Origin: Alloyangia pacifica
GTDB taxonomy: Bacteria > Pseudomonadota > Alphaproteobacteria > Rhodobacterales > Rhodobacteraceae
Assembly: GCF_003111685.1 (NCBI RefSeq)
Contig: NZ_CP022191.1
Location: 433,025 to 497,024, forward strand
Direction of reading: 5' to 3'
DNA: 64,000 bases
The position numbers were made by a program, and so were the translations under genes. Below, one piece after another: positions 17,104 through 26,550 of the stretch. Position 1 is the stretch's first letter. Every line of letters starts with the position of its first letter. The notes beneath the pieces are model-generated. The model saw only the letters and a list, made by a program, of their open reading frames with translations, did not search any database and was not told where the DNA came from.

Positions 17104-18387
17104 ATGGAAGACTTCCCGAAGGGCAACCTCTGGCACGCGAGCGCCTCCGAAGAGGTCTTGGCGCCCCCGCTCGAGAATGATCTCGACGTCGACCTGGCGG
17201 TGATCGGCGGCGGCTTCACCGGCTGTGCGGCGGCACTCGAGGCGGCGCGTCTCGGCGCCAGCGTGGCACTGCTCGAGGCGCGGGAGATCGGCCATGGTGG
17301 CTCGGGGCGGAACGTCGGGTTGGTCAACGCCGGGCTTTGGCTGCCCCCGGACGAGATCCTCTCGCAGATGGGCGAGGCGGCGGGGCGGCGGCTGATCGAC
17401 GTGCTCGGCGGGGCTCCGGCACGGGTCTTCGGTCTGATCGAGCGCGAGGGGATCGCCTGCGAGGCGACGCGGAACGGCACGCTGCATCTCGCGCATGCGG
17501 CCTCGGGGGCGGAGGATCTCGCTTCGCGCCATCGGCAGGGCAATCGGGTCGGCGCACCGGTGCAGCTCCTCGACGCCGCCGAGACCGCGCGGCGGACCGG
17601 GTCCGACGCTTTCGCTGGCGCGTTGCTCGACCCGCGGGCGGGCACGGTGCAGCCGCTGGCCTATTGCCGCGGATTGGCACGGGCCGCGCAGGCGGCGGGT
17701 GCAAGACTTCACGGGCGCACGCAGGTCACCGAGCTGTCGCGCTCCGGCAAGGGCTGGGAGATCCGCGCGGGCGGGCGCCGGGTCCGGGCCGGGGCCGTGC
17801 TGATGGCCACCAATGCCTATCACGAGGGGTTCTCGGAGCCCTTCCGCCCGTCCTACGTCGCCGTGCATTACAGCCAGTTTGCCACCGCGCCGCTGCCGAA
17901 CGATCTGCGCGCGCGCATCCTGGCGGGGGGCGAGGGATGCTGGGACACCGCGCTTGTGATGTCTTCTTTCCGCGTCGATCAGGCCGGGCGGCTGATCCTC
18001 GGTGGCATGGGGGATGCGGAAGGGCTCGGCGGCGGTCTTCACGCGGGATGGGCGCGACGCAAACTGGCGCAGGTCTATCCCGAACTGGCGGATGTGCCCT
18101 TCGAGCACGCCTGGCAGGGGCGCATCGCGATGACCCGGGACCATGTGCCCAAGGTGGTGCGTTTCGGCCCCACGGCGCTCTCGGTTTTCGGCTACTCGGG
18201 CCGGGGCATCGCGCCGGGGACGGTCTTTGGCACCGCCGCCGCCGAGGCGCTTCTCGAAGGGCGCGAGGACGCGCTGCCGGTTGCGCCGATCGACAGCTAT
18301 GCCGAGCGCTTCACCGGCCTGCGCAGTGCCTACTACGAGGCTGGCGCGACGCTGACCCATGCCCTGAAGCCGGGGTTCCTAGGGTAG
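17104..18387 (+). CDS. FAD-dependent amine oxidoreductase, probable L-pipecolate oxidase (AmaA-like)
   Basis: DAO-fold flavoprotein of 427 residues from the ATG at 17104 (MEDFPKGNLWHAS). The dinucleotide motif is VIGGGFTGCAAALEAARLG and the flavin-proximal motif GSGRNVG follows. The C-terminal GYSGRGIAPGT is typical of this family. Length and family match the L-pipecolate oxidase of Pseudomonas putida (AmaA), and the convergent neighbour is an aminoadipate-semialdehyde dehydrogenase, the next enzyme of that route. An upstream in-frame start at 17008 adds a Gly-rich stretch unlike the family. Other secondary-amine or D-amino acid substrates remain possible. Confidence 0.78.
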   Translation: MEDFPKGNLWHASASEEVLAPPLENDLDVDLAVIGGGFTGCAAALEAARLGASVALLEAREIGHGGSGRNVGLVNAGLWLPPDEILSQMGEAAGRRLIDVLGGAPARVFGLIEREGIACEATRNGTLHLAHAASGAEDLASRHRQGNRVGAPVQLLDAAETARRTGSDAFAGALLDPRAGTVQPLAYCRGLARAAQAAGARLHGRTQVTELSRSGKGWEIRAGGRRVRAGAVLMATNAYHEGFSEPFRPSYVAVHYSQFATAPLPNDLRARILAGGEGCWDTALVMSSFRVDQAGRLILGGMGDAEGLGGGLHAGWARRKLAQVYPELADVPFEHAWQGRIAMTRDHVPKVVRFGPTALSVFGYSGRGIAPGTVFGTAAAEALLEGREDALPVAPIDSYAERFTGLRSAYYEAGATLTHALKPGFLG

Positions 18388-18400
18388 GCCGCACGATAAA

Positions 18401-18425
18401 GCGCCGGGGGTTGCACGCCCGGCGC
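18401..18425. terminator. bidirectional hairpin between convergent genes
   Basis: 8-bp perfect stem GCGCCGGG / CCCGGCGC with a 9-nt loop in the 45-bp gap between the convergent oxidase and semialdehyde dehydrogenase genes. On the minus strand it is followed by TTTAT, so it probably ends the dehydrogenase transcript. Confidence 0.6.
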
Positions 18426-18432
18426 CCCCCGA

Positions 18433-19953
18433 TCAGCCGATGTCGAAGACGACGCCCTGCGCCAGTGGGAGCTCCGAGGAATAGTTGATCGTGTTGGTCG
18501 CCCGCCGCATGTAGGCGCGCCAGGCATCCGAGCCGCTCTCGCGCCCGCCGCCGGTTTCCTTTTCGCCGCCGAAGGCCCCGCCGATCTCGGCGCCCGAGGT
18601 GCCGATGTTGACGTTGGCGATACCGCAGTCCGAGCCGCGGGCCGAGAGGAAGGTCTCCATCTCGCGCAGGTCGGTGGTGAAGATCGACGAGCTGAGCCCG
18701 CCGCCGACGTCGTTGTGCTGCTCCAGCGCCTCGTCGAGATCGCTGTATTTCATCACATAGAGGATCGGCGCGAAGGTCTCGCGCAGCACCGGGCCGGCCT
18801 GCTCGGGCATCTCGACCAGCGCGGGTTTCACGTAGTAGGCGGCCGCGCCTTCGACCGGCGCGCGCGCTCCGCCGTGCACGGTGCCACCAAGTTCCGCCGC
18901 TTCCTGCAGGGCGGTCTGCATGCTCTCGAAAGCGGCCTTGTCGATCAGCGGCCCGACCAGCGCGCCGCTGTCCAGCGGGTTGCCGACGGTAACGCTGGCG
19001 TAGGCTTTGCGCAGCGCGGGGACGAGCTGGTCATAGATGCTGTCGTGCACGAAGAGCCGGCGCATGGTGGTGCACCGTTGTCCCGCCGTACCCATGGCGC
19101 CGAAGGCGATGGCGCGCAGGGCCATGTCCATGTCGGCCGAGGGGCAGACGATCCCCGCGTTGTTGCCGCCAAGCTCGAGGATGCACTTACCGAAGCGGGC
19201 CGCCACTTTCGGCCCGACGACGCGGCCCATGCGGGTTGAGCCGGTGGCCGAGATCAGCGCCACCTTCGGGCTGTCCACCAGCGTCTTGCCCAGCTCCGGC
19301 CCGCCGATCAACACCTGGCTCAGCCCCTCGGGCGCGTCGCCGAAGCGGGCAAGGGCACGCTCCAGCACAGCCTGGCAGGCGAGCGCGGTGAGCGGGGTCT
19401 TCTCGGACGGTTTCCAGAGCACCGGGTCGCCGCAGACCAGCGCCAGCGCGGCGTTCCAGCACCAGGGCGCGCAGGGGAAATTGAAGGCGGTGATGATGCC
19501 GACCACGCCGAGCGGGTGCCAGGTCTCCATCATGCGATGGCCGGGGCGTTCGGTGGCGATGGTCAGGCCGTAGAGCTGGCGAGAGAGGCCGACAGCGAAG
19601 TCGCAGATGTCGATCATTTCCTGCACTTCGCCCAGCCCCTCGGATGGCGACTTGCCCGCCTCGATCGAGACCATGCGGCCGAGCGCATCCTTGGACTTGC
19701 GCAGTTCCTCGGCGTAGAGCCGCACGAGCTCGCCGCGGCGCGGGGCGGGCACGAGGCGCCAGGCCCGGAAGGCCAGTGCGGCGATGTCGATCGCCTTGGC
19801 CGCGTCTTCCGCGCTGTGGGTCGCGAGCGTCGCGACGACGTCGCCAGTCACCGGGGAGACGACCTGCAAGCCGCCGTCCACGTCAAGCGCGGCGGCGACG
19901 CCGCAGCTTTCGAGCGTTTCGGCGGTGAGGGCGGGCAGGGGTTTGCTCAGCAT
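18433..19953 (-). CDS. amaB: alpha-aminoadipic semialdehyde dehydrogenase (ALDH7 family)
   Basis: NAD(P)-dependent aldehyde dehydrogenase of 506 residues that oxidises aminoadipate semialdehyde (in equilibrium with piperideine-6-carboxylate) to 2-aminoadipate in lysine/pipecolate breakdown. The general base is Glu260 (LELGGNN) and the nucleophile Cys294 (GQRCTT). The antiquitin/ALDH7 C-terminal signature is very clear: NVNIGTSGAEIGGAFGGEK followed by ETGGGRESGSDAW. The gene is divergent from a LysR regulator and convergent with the FAD oxidase that would supply its substrate. Confidence 0.9.
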   Translation of the reverse strand: MLSKPLPALTAETLESCGVAAALDVDGGLQVVSPVTGDVVATLATHSAEDAAKAIDIAALAFRAWRLVPAPRRGELVRLYAEELRKSKDALGRMVSIEAGKSPSEGLGEVQEMIDICDFAVGLSRQLYGLTIATERPGHRMMETWHPLGVVGIITAFNFPCAPWCWNAALALVCGDPVLWKPSEKTPLTALACQAVLERALARFGDAPEGLSQVLIGGPELGKTLVDSPKVALISATGSTRMGRVVGPKVAARFGKCILELGGNNAGIVCPSADMDMALRAIAFGAMGTAGQRCTTMRRLFVHDSIYDQLVPALRKAYASVTVGNPLDSGALVGPLIDKAAFESMQTALQEAAELGGTVHGGARAPVEGAAAYYVKPALVEMPEQAGPVLRETFAPILYVMKYSDLDEALEQHNDVGGGLSSSIFTTDLREMETFLSARGSDCGIANVNIGTSGAEIGGAFGGEKETGGGRESGSDAWRAYMRRATNTINYSSELPLAQGVVFDIG

Positions 19954-20104
19954 GGGGGCCTCCGGGAGCGATGGGTCGGCGTAAGGTTAGCAAGCGAACA
20001 GCCGATGCGCATAACGCCAAGTCGGGCTGACCCCATGCGGGTTTGGCATGGTGATCACTGCTGCTGCGGCATATCGTGACCGCCGCATCAACCCGAGGAC
20101 CGAC

Positions 20105-21007
20105 GTGCCCCTGCAACGACGCCTGCTTCCCGACATGAAGGTGCTGCAGACCTTCGAGCTTGCCGCCCGGCACGGCAATTTCACCCGCGCGGGCGAGGCG
20201 CTTTCCCTGACCCAAAGCGCGGTCAGCCGGCACGTGCGGGACCTCGAGGCGCAGATCGGCAAGCCGCTGTTCGACCGTTTGCGGGGGCGGGTGGTGCTGA
20301 CCCAAGCCGGGGCGGAGCTGTTGCCCGAGGTGCAGCGCCTGCTGCGCATGGCCGAAAGCACCATGCGCCATGCCACCGCCGGGGCGCAGGGCCAGAGCCT
20401 TCTGGCGCTGAACGCGCCGCCAACCTTCGCCACGCGCTGGCTCATGCCGCGGCTGCCTGATTTCCTGGCGCGGCACCCGGGGCTGCGGGTGGATGTGAGC
20501 ACGAATCCCGGCGTCTTCGACCTCGGCAGCCGGCAATGCGATCTCGCGCTGCACTTCGGTCAGCCGCTCTGGCCGGGCGGGCAATGCACCTACCTGTGCA
20601 GCGAGATCGTGGTGCCCGTCGCCGGAGGTGCGCTGCGCGACCTTCGGATCGGACGCGCGGGGGAGCTGCTGGCGCAGCCCAAGCTGCATGTCACCAGCCG
20701 CGCGACCATGTGGGCCGAGTGGTTTGCCAGCTTGGGGCTGGACGGGGCCGATCCGCAAGGCGGCCACTGGTTCGACGAATTCGCGCTCAGCATCGAGGCA
20801 GTCAAGGCCGGGCTCGGCATCGCGCTACTGCCGCGTTACCTGATCGAGGCGGAGCTGGAGCGCGGCGAGCTGACCATCGTGCTGGACGCGCCGCTGAGCA
20901 CCGAGCAGGCCTGGTACATCGTCGCGCCGGAAGGGCGGGGCGACAAGGCGGCGGCCTTTGCGGACTGGCTTCAGGGACAGGTTTCCTTCCGGCCGCTGGT
21001 CGGGTGA
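20105..21007 (+). CDS. LysR family transcriptional regulator (GcvA-like)
   Basis: 300 residues from a GTG at 20105, which has GAGGA 5 nt upstream and yields the family-like N-terminus PLQRRLLPDMKVLQTFELAARHGNFT. The winged HTH (about residues 10-68, with LTQSAVSRHVRDLE) is followed by a periplasmic-binding-fold effector domain. An ATG at 20135 and one at 20048 are alternatives. It is divergent from amaB with 151 bp between starts, so it probably controls the aminoadipate-semialdehyde dehydrogenase and perhaps the oxidase. Confidence 0.88.
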   Translation: MPLQRRLLPDMKVLQTFELAARHGNFTRAGEALSLTQSAVSRHVRDLEAQIGKPLFDRLRGRVVLTQAGAELLPEVQRLLRMAESTMRHATAGAQGQSLLALNAPPTFATRWLMPRLPDFLARHPGLRVDVSTNPGVFDLGSRQCDLALHFGQPLWPGGQCTYLCSEIVVPVAGGALRDLRIGRAGELLAQPKLHVTSRATMWAEWFASLGLDGADPQGGHWFDEFALSIEAVKAGLGIALLPRYLIEAELERGELTIVLDAPLSTEQAWYIVAPEGRGDKAAAFADWLQGQVSFRPLVG

Positions 21008-21174
21008 CGGGCTTTCATTAAACGTTTGTAAACAGCCGCTTCCCGGAGTTGCCTCATGCGGGTCCGAGCCATGCGCCGGATGCAAGGCGGGTCTTCTCTT
21101 TCGGCAGTGGTGCTGCGGCGCAGCAAATGGCATCAATGGCTCATCGGCACCACGCAGTGCCGAGGAATTTTCTA

Positions 21175-21246
21175 GAGGCTCTCCTCCTCCTCCCTGAGCC
21201 TCGGAAATCGGCGACGACCCTTCTCCTCCTCCCTTGGGTCGTCGCC
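21175..21246 (+). ncRNA. putative CcsR/cuckoo-type small RNA: twin stem-loops with CCTCCTCCC loops
   Basis: Two tandem perfect hairpins. SL1 has a 7-bp stem GAGGCTC/GAGCCTC (21175-21181, 21196-21202) and a 14-nt loop. SL2 has an 11-bp stem GGCGACGACCC/GGGTCGTCGCC (21210-21220, 21236-21246) and a 15-nt loop. Both loops contain exactly CCTCCTCCC, complementary to a Shine-Dalgarno sequence. The CcsR sRNAs of Rhodobacter sphaeroides and the alphaproteobacterial cuckoo RNA family carry this motif in the loops of adjacent hairpins. The element lies in a 390-bp gap between the LysR gene and the end of murJ. Promoter and ends were not identified, and no DUF1127-type ORF, which accompanies CcsR in Rhodobacter, was found upstream. 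Confidence 0.75.
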
Positions 21247-21397
21247 ACCCTTCCTCTCCTCCCGGACTACTCGTCCCCATGCAGCTATGCCCGACGCCGT
21301 CTGCGCGCTCCGTGACGCGCGACAGTTCGGTCTCGGTCGTCGCGATGCCATGCGCGCCTGGCGTCATAGCCCGTCTCGGTTCGTGCTCGTGATCGCT

Positions 21398-22921
21398 TTA
21401 GAGTTCCGAGCCCCTGCGGCGCAATCCGCCCAGCATCCAATACGTCCCGAGATAGCTGCCTGCGCCGACCAGAATAACGGCCCCGAGAGCAATGTATCGA
21501 AGGCCGTCCGCCTCGAGCGCGCCGCTGAAACCTCCGCAGGCTCCCGCCACCGTGGCGGCCATGACAGCCGTGGCGATGCCGATCCGCGGCAGGCGCCGCC
21601 GCAACCGCTGATCAAGCCGCGTGGCGGCGCCGAAGGTGCGTGCGCCCCGCCAAAGCTGCAGCGCCATGACCCAGCCCGCGACCGTCGTACCGAGCGCCGC
21701 GGCCGAAAATCCCATGACCGGCGCGAGGCCAAGCGCCAGCGCGGCGTTCACCGCCATCGACCATAGCGCAAAGCGGAACGGGCTGCGGGTGTCCTCTCGC
21801 GCGAAGTAGAGAGGCTGAAGCACCTTTTGCAGCACGAAGGCCGGCAGGCCCGCGCCGTAGATCGCCAGCGCCAGTGCGGTCGGGCCGACGTCGGATTCAA
21901 GGAACGCCCCGCGGCGGAACAGCACCGAGATCAGCGGCTCGGCGATGACAACCAGCGCCGCCGCGGCGGGCAGCGTCAGAACCAAGGCAAGCTCGGCCGC
22001 GCGGTTGAAGGCATGGCGGACACCGGCGATGTCGCCAGACTTGTGGCGGCGGGTGATCTCGGGCAGCAGGACTATCCCGATAGCGATCCCGACGACTCCC
22101 AATGGCAGTTGATAGAGCCGGTCGGCGTTGGTCAGCCAGGCGATGCCATGCTCGAAGTAAGAGCCGACCTGCCGCCCGACCAGCAGGTTCACCTGCACCA
22201 CGCCCCCCGCGAGCACCGCCGGCGCGGCGACCACGAGCAGCCTGCGCATGTCGTGACTCAGCCGCGGGCGGCGCAGACGCAGCGCGAAGCCCATGCGCCG
22301 GGCCGCCCACCAGACAATGGCCAGCTGCGCCACTCCCGACAATGGGGTCGACCAGGCCATCGCGAGGCCCATGTCCCAGCCGCGCCGGTCCGCCAGCAGC
22401 ATCGCGGTGATCAGAACGAGGTTCATCACCACGGGTGCAGCTGCGGCGGTGGCGAAGCGGCCTCCCGCATTCAGCAGGCCCGAGAGCAGGGCGGTGAGCG
22501 AGATGAACAGGATGTAGGGAAAGCAGATGCGCCCGTAGACCACCGCGAGATCGAACCTCTCGTCGCCGAGAAAGCCGCTGGCCTGCAGCGCCACCAGCCA
22601 GGGCATCGCCAGATGTGCCAGCAGCGAGACCGCAAACACCACGGCAAAGAGTCCGGAAAAGGCCTCTTCGGCAAATCCGCGCGGGGTGTCGCCGACCTCG
22701 AGGCGCCGCGCGAACATCGGCACGAAGGCGGTGTTGAACGCACCCTCGGCAAAGAAACGGCGAAACATGTTGGGTAGGCTGAAGGCCACGAGATAGGCTT
22801 GCGCCACCGGCCCGGTCCCGAGGTAGGCGGCGATCATCAGGTCACGCAGGAAGCCGACAAAACGGCTGGCGAGCGTCCAGCTGCCGACCGACAGGATGCC
22901 TCGGAGGAGCGGGCTTCTCAT
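21398..22921 (-). CDS. murJ: lipid II flippase MurJ
   Basis: Polytopic inner-membrane protein of 507 residues (MOP superfamily, about 14 helices) that flips lipid II for peptidoglycan synthesis. The N-terminus GSWTLASRFVGFLRDLMIAAYLG and SLPNMFRRFFAEGAFNTAFVP are diagnostic; Arg residues of the central cavity region (RRFFAEG) are present. It is probably monocistronic. It is an essential core gene, so this stretch is chromosomal backbone. Confidence 0.96.
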   Translation of the reverse strand: MRSPLLRGILSVGSWTLASRFVGFLRDLMIAAYLGTGPVAQAYLVAFSLPNMFRRFFAEGAFNTAFVPMFARRLEVGDTPRGFAEEAFSGLFAVVFAVSLLAHLAMPWLVALQASGFLGDERFDLAVVYGRICFPYILFISLTALLSGLLNAGGRFATAAAAPVVMNLVLITAMLLADRRGWDMGLAMAWSTPLSGVAQLAIVWWAARRMGFALRLRRPRLSHDMRRLLVVAAPAVLAGGVVQVNLLVGRQVGSYFEHGIAWLTNADRLYQLPLGVVGIAIGIVLLPEITRRHKSGDIAGVRHAFNRAAELALVLTLPAAAALVVIAEPLISVLFRRGAFLESDVGPTALALAIYGAGLPAFVLQKVLQPLYFAREDTRSPFRFALWSMAVNAALALGLAPVMGFSAAALGTTVAGWVMALQLWRGARTFGAATRLDQRLRRRLPRIGIATAVMAATVAGACGGFSGALEADGLRYIALGAVILVGAGSYLGTYWMLGGLRRRGSEL

Positions 22922-23025
22922 CGAGCGGGCATTGCGGGTCGGGGGCCAGATACGGGATCAGGCATGGGACCTCATGGGTGTCGTCTCCTGCGCGCGGGCC
23001 CGCAGCCAGCGGTGTCGGTCCTGTG

Positions 23026-23805
23026 CTATCGCGGCACAGTTGCGCTGTCGAGCACCGCGGTGGCGCGTGTCGGTGTGACGCCGGCCGGCGGCTCGATGAA
23101 GCTCCGGACGAACTCGGTGGCCGGCTGGTTGCGGATCTCGGCCGGGGCTCCGACCTGTTCGATCCGGCCCATCGACATGACCGCGACCCGGTCGGCGAGG
23201 GTCAGGGCTTCTTCCTGGTCATGGGTGACGAAAACGGTGGTAAGCCCCGTTGCATCGTGGATTTCGCGCAAGCCGGCGCGCAGCTCGCGGCGCACCCTGG
23301 CGTCGAGCGCCCCGAAGGGCTCGTCGAGCAGCAGCATGCGCGGCTCGGGTGCCAGCGCGCGCGCCAGCGCGACCCGCTGGCGCTGGCCTCCCGACAGCTG
23401 GCTGGGATAACGCCCGGCGATCTGCGGCAGTTGGATCAGCTCGAGCAGCCGCGCGACGCGGCGGGCGATCTCGGCACTGCCGGGGCGGGTGCGGCGCGGC
23501 CGGGCGCGCAGACCGTAGGCGATGTTTTCGAACACTGTCATGTGGCGAAAGAGCGCGTAGCTCTGGAACACGAAGCCGGTGCGCCGCTGCTGCACCGGGG
23601 TGCCAGTGGCGTCCACGCCGTCGAGCAGCACCCGCCCGGCGCTTGGCTGTTCCAGCCCGGCCAGGATGCGCAGCAGCGTGGTCTTGCCCGAGCCGGACGG
23701 GCCAAGCAGCGAGACCATCGCGCCCGAGGGAATGGCGAGCGACACCGGGTGCAGCGCGGTCATCGTGCCGAAACTCTTGGAAATCTCGTCGATGTCGATG
23801 TGCAT
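23026..23805 (-). CDS. cysA: sulfate ABC transporter ATP-binding protein
   Basis: Cytoplasmic ATPase of the sulfate/thiosulfate importer. Walker A is GPSGSGKTT, the signature [15 protein letters not shown], Walker [14 protein letters not shown] and H-loop FVTHDQEEA. At 259 residues it lacks most of the C-terminal TOBE-type domain of E. coli CysA (about 365 residues). It ends soon after the ABC domain with a normal stop, and no remainder of the domain was noticed downstream. Last gene of the operon, 12 nt after the permease. Confidence 0.9.
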   Translation of the reverse strand: MHIDIDEISKSFGTMTALHPVSLAIPSGAMVSLLGPSGSGKTTLLRILAGLEQPSAGRVLLDGVDATGTPVQQRRTGFVFQSYALFRHMTVFENIAYGLRARPRRTRPGSAEIARRVARLLELIQLPQIAGRYPSQLSGGQRQRVALARALAPEPRMLLLDEPFGALDARVRRELRAGLREIHDATGLTTVFVTHDQEEALTLADRVAVMSMGRIEQVGAPAEIRNQPATEFVRSFIEPPAGVTPTRATAVLDSATVPR

Positions 23806-23817
23806 GGAAGTCTCCGA

Positions 23818-24690
23818 TCAGTGACGGCGGGTGGCGGCCAGCTGGTCCGCGTGGCGCCATTCAAGCAGGGATTTGAGGGCGAGCGTGAGCAGAGCGAGCG
23901 CTGCCAGCAGCGCCGCCATCGAGAAGGCGGCGACCGAGAGATACTCGTTGTAGAGCATCTCGATCATGATCGGCATGGTGGTGGTCTGGCCACGGATCTT
24001 GCCCGAGATCACCGCCACCGCACCGAACTCTCCCATGGCGCGCGCATTGCACAGCAGAACGCCGTAGAGCAGCGCCCAGCGGACATTGGGCAGGGTCACG
24101 GTGCGGAACATGTGCCAGCCCGAGGCGCCGAGCGTCAGCGCTGCCTCTTCCTCGGCGCGGCCCTGTTCGGTCATCACCGGGATAAGCTCGCGCGCGACGA
24201 AGGGAAAGGTGATGAAAAGCGTCGCCAGCAGCAGGCCCGGGAAGGCGAAAACGATCCTGAGGTCATGCGCCTGCAGCCAAGTGCCGAGCCAGCCGTGCGC
24301 TCCGTAAAGCAGCACGAGGGCCAGCCCCGCGACCACCGGCGAGACGGAGAAGGGCAGATCGATGAGGGTGATCAGAACGGCCTTGCCACGGAAGTCGAAC
24401 TTGGCGATGGACCAGGCGGCGGCGAGGCCAATCGCCGCGTTGAGCGGCACCGAGACGGCGGCGACCATGAGGGTGAGGCGGATCGCCGAGAGCGCGTCGG
24501 GCTCGGTGAGTGCGGCGCCGGCGGCTCCAAACCCGTCCCGCAGGGCCTCGGCGAAAACCACCGCAAGCGGCGCGATCAGCAGCACCAGGGTCAGGCCGAG
24601 CACGCCCAACGTGAGCAGGGCGCGGACGGTCGGGCCCTCGGTGGTCGCGCGGTGGGGCTGGGGCCTGTCAAGCGCGGCGGGGTCAGACAT
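23818..24690 (-). CDS. cysW: sulfate ABC transporter permease CysW
   Basis: Inner-membrane permease of 290 residues, six helices. The conserved loop is [23 protein letters not shown], and the helix [18 protein letters not shown] is characteristic of CysW. It overlaps the upstream CysT gene by 8 nt and pairs with it to form the channel. Confidence 0.93.
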   Translation of the reverse strand: MSDPAALDRPQPHRATTEGPTVRALLTLGVLGLTLVLLIAPLAVVFAEALRDGFGAAGAALTEPDALSAIRLTLMVAAVSVPLNAAIGLAAAWSIAKFDFRGKAVLITLIDLPFSVSPVVAGLALVLLYGAHGWLGTWLQAHDLRIVFAFPGLLLATLFITFPFVARELIPVMTEQGRAEEEAALTLGASGWHMFRTVTLPNVRWALLYGVLLCNARAMGEFGAVAVISGKIRGQTTTMPIMIEMLYNEYLSVAAFSMAALLAALALLTLALKSLLEWRHADQLAATRRH

Positions 24691-25519
24691 GGCCGATCCT
24701 CCTGCGGGTCCAGACCTGCGTGGCGTTGATGAAGAGCAGCATCGCGAAGGAGATGCCGAGCATGGCGAGGCCGATGGCCGCAGCCGCGTCGTAGTTGTAT
24801 TCCTCGAGCCGGATGACGATCAGCAACGGCGCGATCTCGGTCTGTCCCGGCAGGTTGCCGGCGATGAAGATGACCGAACCGAACTCGCCCACCGACCGGG
24901 CCAGCGCCAGCGCAAAGCCGGTCAGCAGCGAGGGCGTCAGCACCGGCAGGACGACTTTGCGCAGCGTGCGCAGCCTCGAGGCGCCGAGCGTGGCCGAGGC
25001 TTCCTCCCATTCCGGGTCGATTTCGTCGATCACCGGCTGCACGGTGCGCACCACGAAGGGCAGCCCGACGAAGACCAGCGCCAGCCAGATGCCCGCCTCG
25101 GTGTAGGCGACGCTGATCCCCAGCGGCGCCAGCGCCTGTCCAAACACGCCGTTCGGCGCGTAGAGCGTGGTCAGCGCGATCCCGGCCACCGCCGTCGGCA
25201 GGGCAAAGGGCAAGTCCACCGCCGCATCGATCAGCCGCCGCCCCGGAAAGCGATAGCGGGTCAGCACCCAGGCCAGCGCCAGCCCGAAGACCAGGTTGAA
25301 CAGCGAGGCGATCAGCGCCGCACGAAACGAAAGCAGGAGCGCCGCGCGCACCCGTGCCGGGGCGAGGTGACCGGCGATCTCCGCCGGGCCTATGAGCAGG
25401 CCCTGACCCAGAAGCGCCGCCAGCGGCAGCAGAACCACGCCGGTCAGGGCGGCAAGCATTATCCCTATGCCGAGGCCGAAGCCGGGCAGGGGAGAGGCGA
25501 CGCGCAGCATCGGGCTCAC
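24683..25519 (-). CDS. cysT: sulfate ABC transporter permease CysT
   Basis: Inner-membrane permease of 278 residues. The EAA-like loop is [21 protein letters not shown], and [20 protein letters not shown] is characteristic of CysT/CysU. The ATG overlaps the stop of the binding-protein gene by 4 nt (ATGA). Confidence 0.93.
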   Translation of the reverse strand: MSPMLRVASPLPGFGLGIGIMLAALTGVVLLPLAALLGQGLLIGPAEIAGHLAPARVRAALLLSFRAALIASLFNLVFGLALAWVLTRYRFPGRRLIDAAVDLPFALPTAVAGIALTTLYAPNGVFGQALAPLGISVAYTEAGIWLALVFVGLPFVVRTVQPVIDEIDPEWEEASATLGASRLRTLRKVVLPVLTPSLLTGFALALARSVGEFGSVIFIAGNLPGQTEIAPLLIVIRLEEYNYDAAAAIGLAMLGISFAMLLFINATQVWTRRRIGHV

Positions 25520-26538
25520 TCCGCGGAGATCTGGTCGAAGATGCCGCCGTCGCCAAAGAAGCGCGGTTGCGCTTCGGTCCAGCCGCCGAAATCGGCGATC
25601 GTGACGAGCTCGAGGTCGGGGAAGCGGTCGATCTCGTCATCCGCGGCCAGCGAGCTGTCCCAGGCGCGGTAGAAGTTGGCGAGCGCCAGCGCCTGCGCCT
25701 CGGGGCTGTAGAGATACTCGAGATAGGCCTGCGCCACCTCGCGCTGCGCGTCATCCTTGATATTGCCCGGCACAAGCGCCACCGGCGGCTCGGCGAGGAT
25801 CGAAACAGACGGCACGACGATCTCGAAGGCCTCCGCGCCAAGCTCGTCGAGCGCGAGGAAGGCCTCGTTTTCCCAGGCCAGCAGCACGTCACCGACGCCG
25901 CGCCGGGTGAAGGTGGTGGTCGCCCCGCGCGCGCCGCTGTCGAGGACCGGCACGTGTCTGAAAAGCTCGGTCACGTAGTCCCGCGCGCTGTCCCCGCTGC
26001 CGCCGGACTGGGTCAGCGCCCAGCCCCAGGCGGCGAGGAAGTTCCAGCGTGCCCCGCCCGAGGTCTTGGGGTTGGGGGTGACCACCTGCACGTCGTCGCG
26101 GATCAGGTCGTCCCAGTCGGCGATGCCCTTGGGATTGCCCTGGCGGACAAGGAAGACGATGGTCGAGGTATAGGGCGCGGAATTATGCGGCAGGCTTGCC
26201 TGCCAGTCCTTGGGCAGCACGCCGGAACGCTCGGCGATTGCGTCTATGTCCGAGGCGAGCGCGAGTGTCACCACCTGTGCGTCGAGCCCGTCGATCACCG
26301 CACGCGCCTGCGCGCCTGATCCGCCGTGGCTTTGTTCGATGGTGACGGGATCGTGTCCCTGCGCCTGCCACCAGTCGGAGAATAGCGCGTTGTAGGCGCG
26401 GTAGAATTCGCGCGTGGGGTCGTAGGAGACGTTAAGCAGCCGGGTCTCGGCGGCGGCGAGACTGGGGCTCATGACCGCGCCGCTGGCCAGCACGGCGGCG
26501 AGCAGGGGCGCAGGGGTGCGAAGAAAGGCGAGGCTCAT
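25516..26538 (-). CDS. sulfate ABC transporter substrate-binding protein
   Basis: Periplasmic sulfate-binding protein of 340 residues (Sbp/CysP family). The signal peptide ends near [11 protein letters not shown]. Diagnostic motifs are [11 protein letters not shown] and [13 protein letters not shown], which line the anion pocket, plus [16 protein letters not shown]. It is the first structural gene of the importer operon. The local ribosome binding site is weak (GAGAG), and a short ORF ends 12 nt upstream, so translation may be coupled to that ORF. Confidence 0.95.
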   Translation of the reverse strand: MSLAFLRTPAPLLAAVLASGAVMSPSLAAAETRLLNVSYDPTREFYRAYNALFSDWWQAQGHDPVTIEQSHGGSGAQARAVIDGLDAQVVTLALASDIDAIAERSGVLPKDWQASLPHNSAPYTSTIVFLVRQGNPKGIADWDDLIRDDVQVVTPNPKTSGGARWNFLAAWGWALTQSGGSGDSARDYVTELFRHVPVLDSGARGATTTFTRRGVGDVLLAWENEAFLALDELGAEAFEIVVPSVSILAEPPVALVPGNIKDDAQREVAQAYLEYLYSPEAQALALANFYRAWDSSLAADDEIDRFPDLELVTIADFGGWTEAQPRFFGDGGIFDQISAE

Positions 26539-26550
26539 GTCGGGTCTCTC

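Noticed and set aside
21182..21264. Pyrimidine-rich CTCCTCC stretch read as a simple microsatellite
   Set aside because: The repeats sit precisely in the loops of two perfect, unrelated stems, which a simple repeat would not explain.
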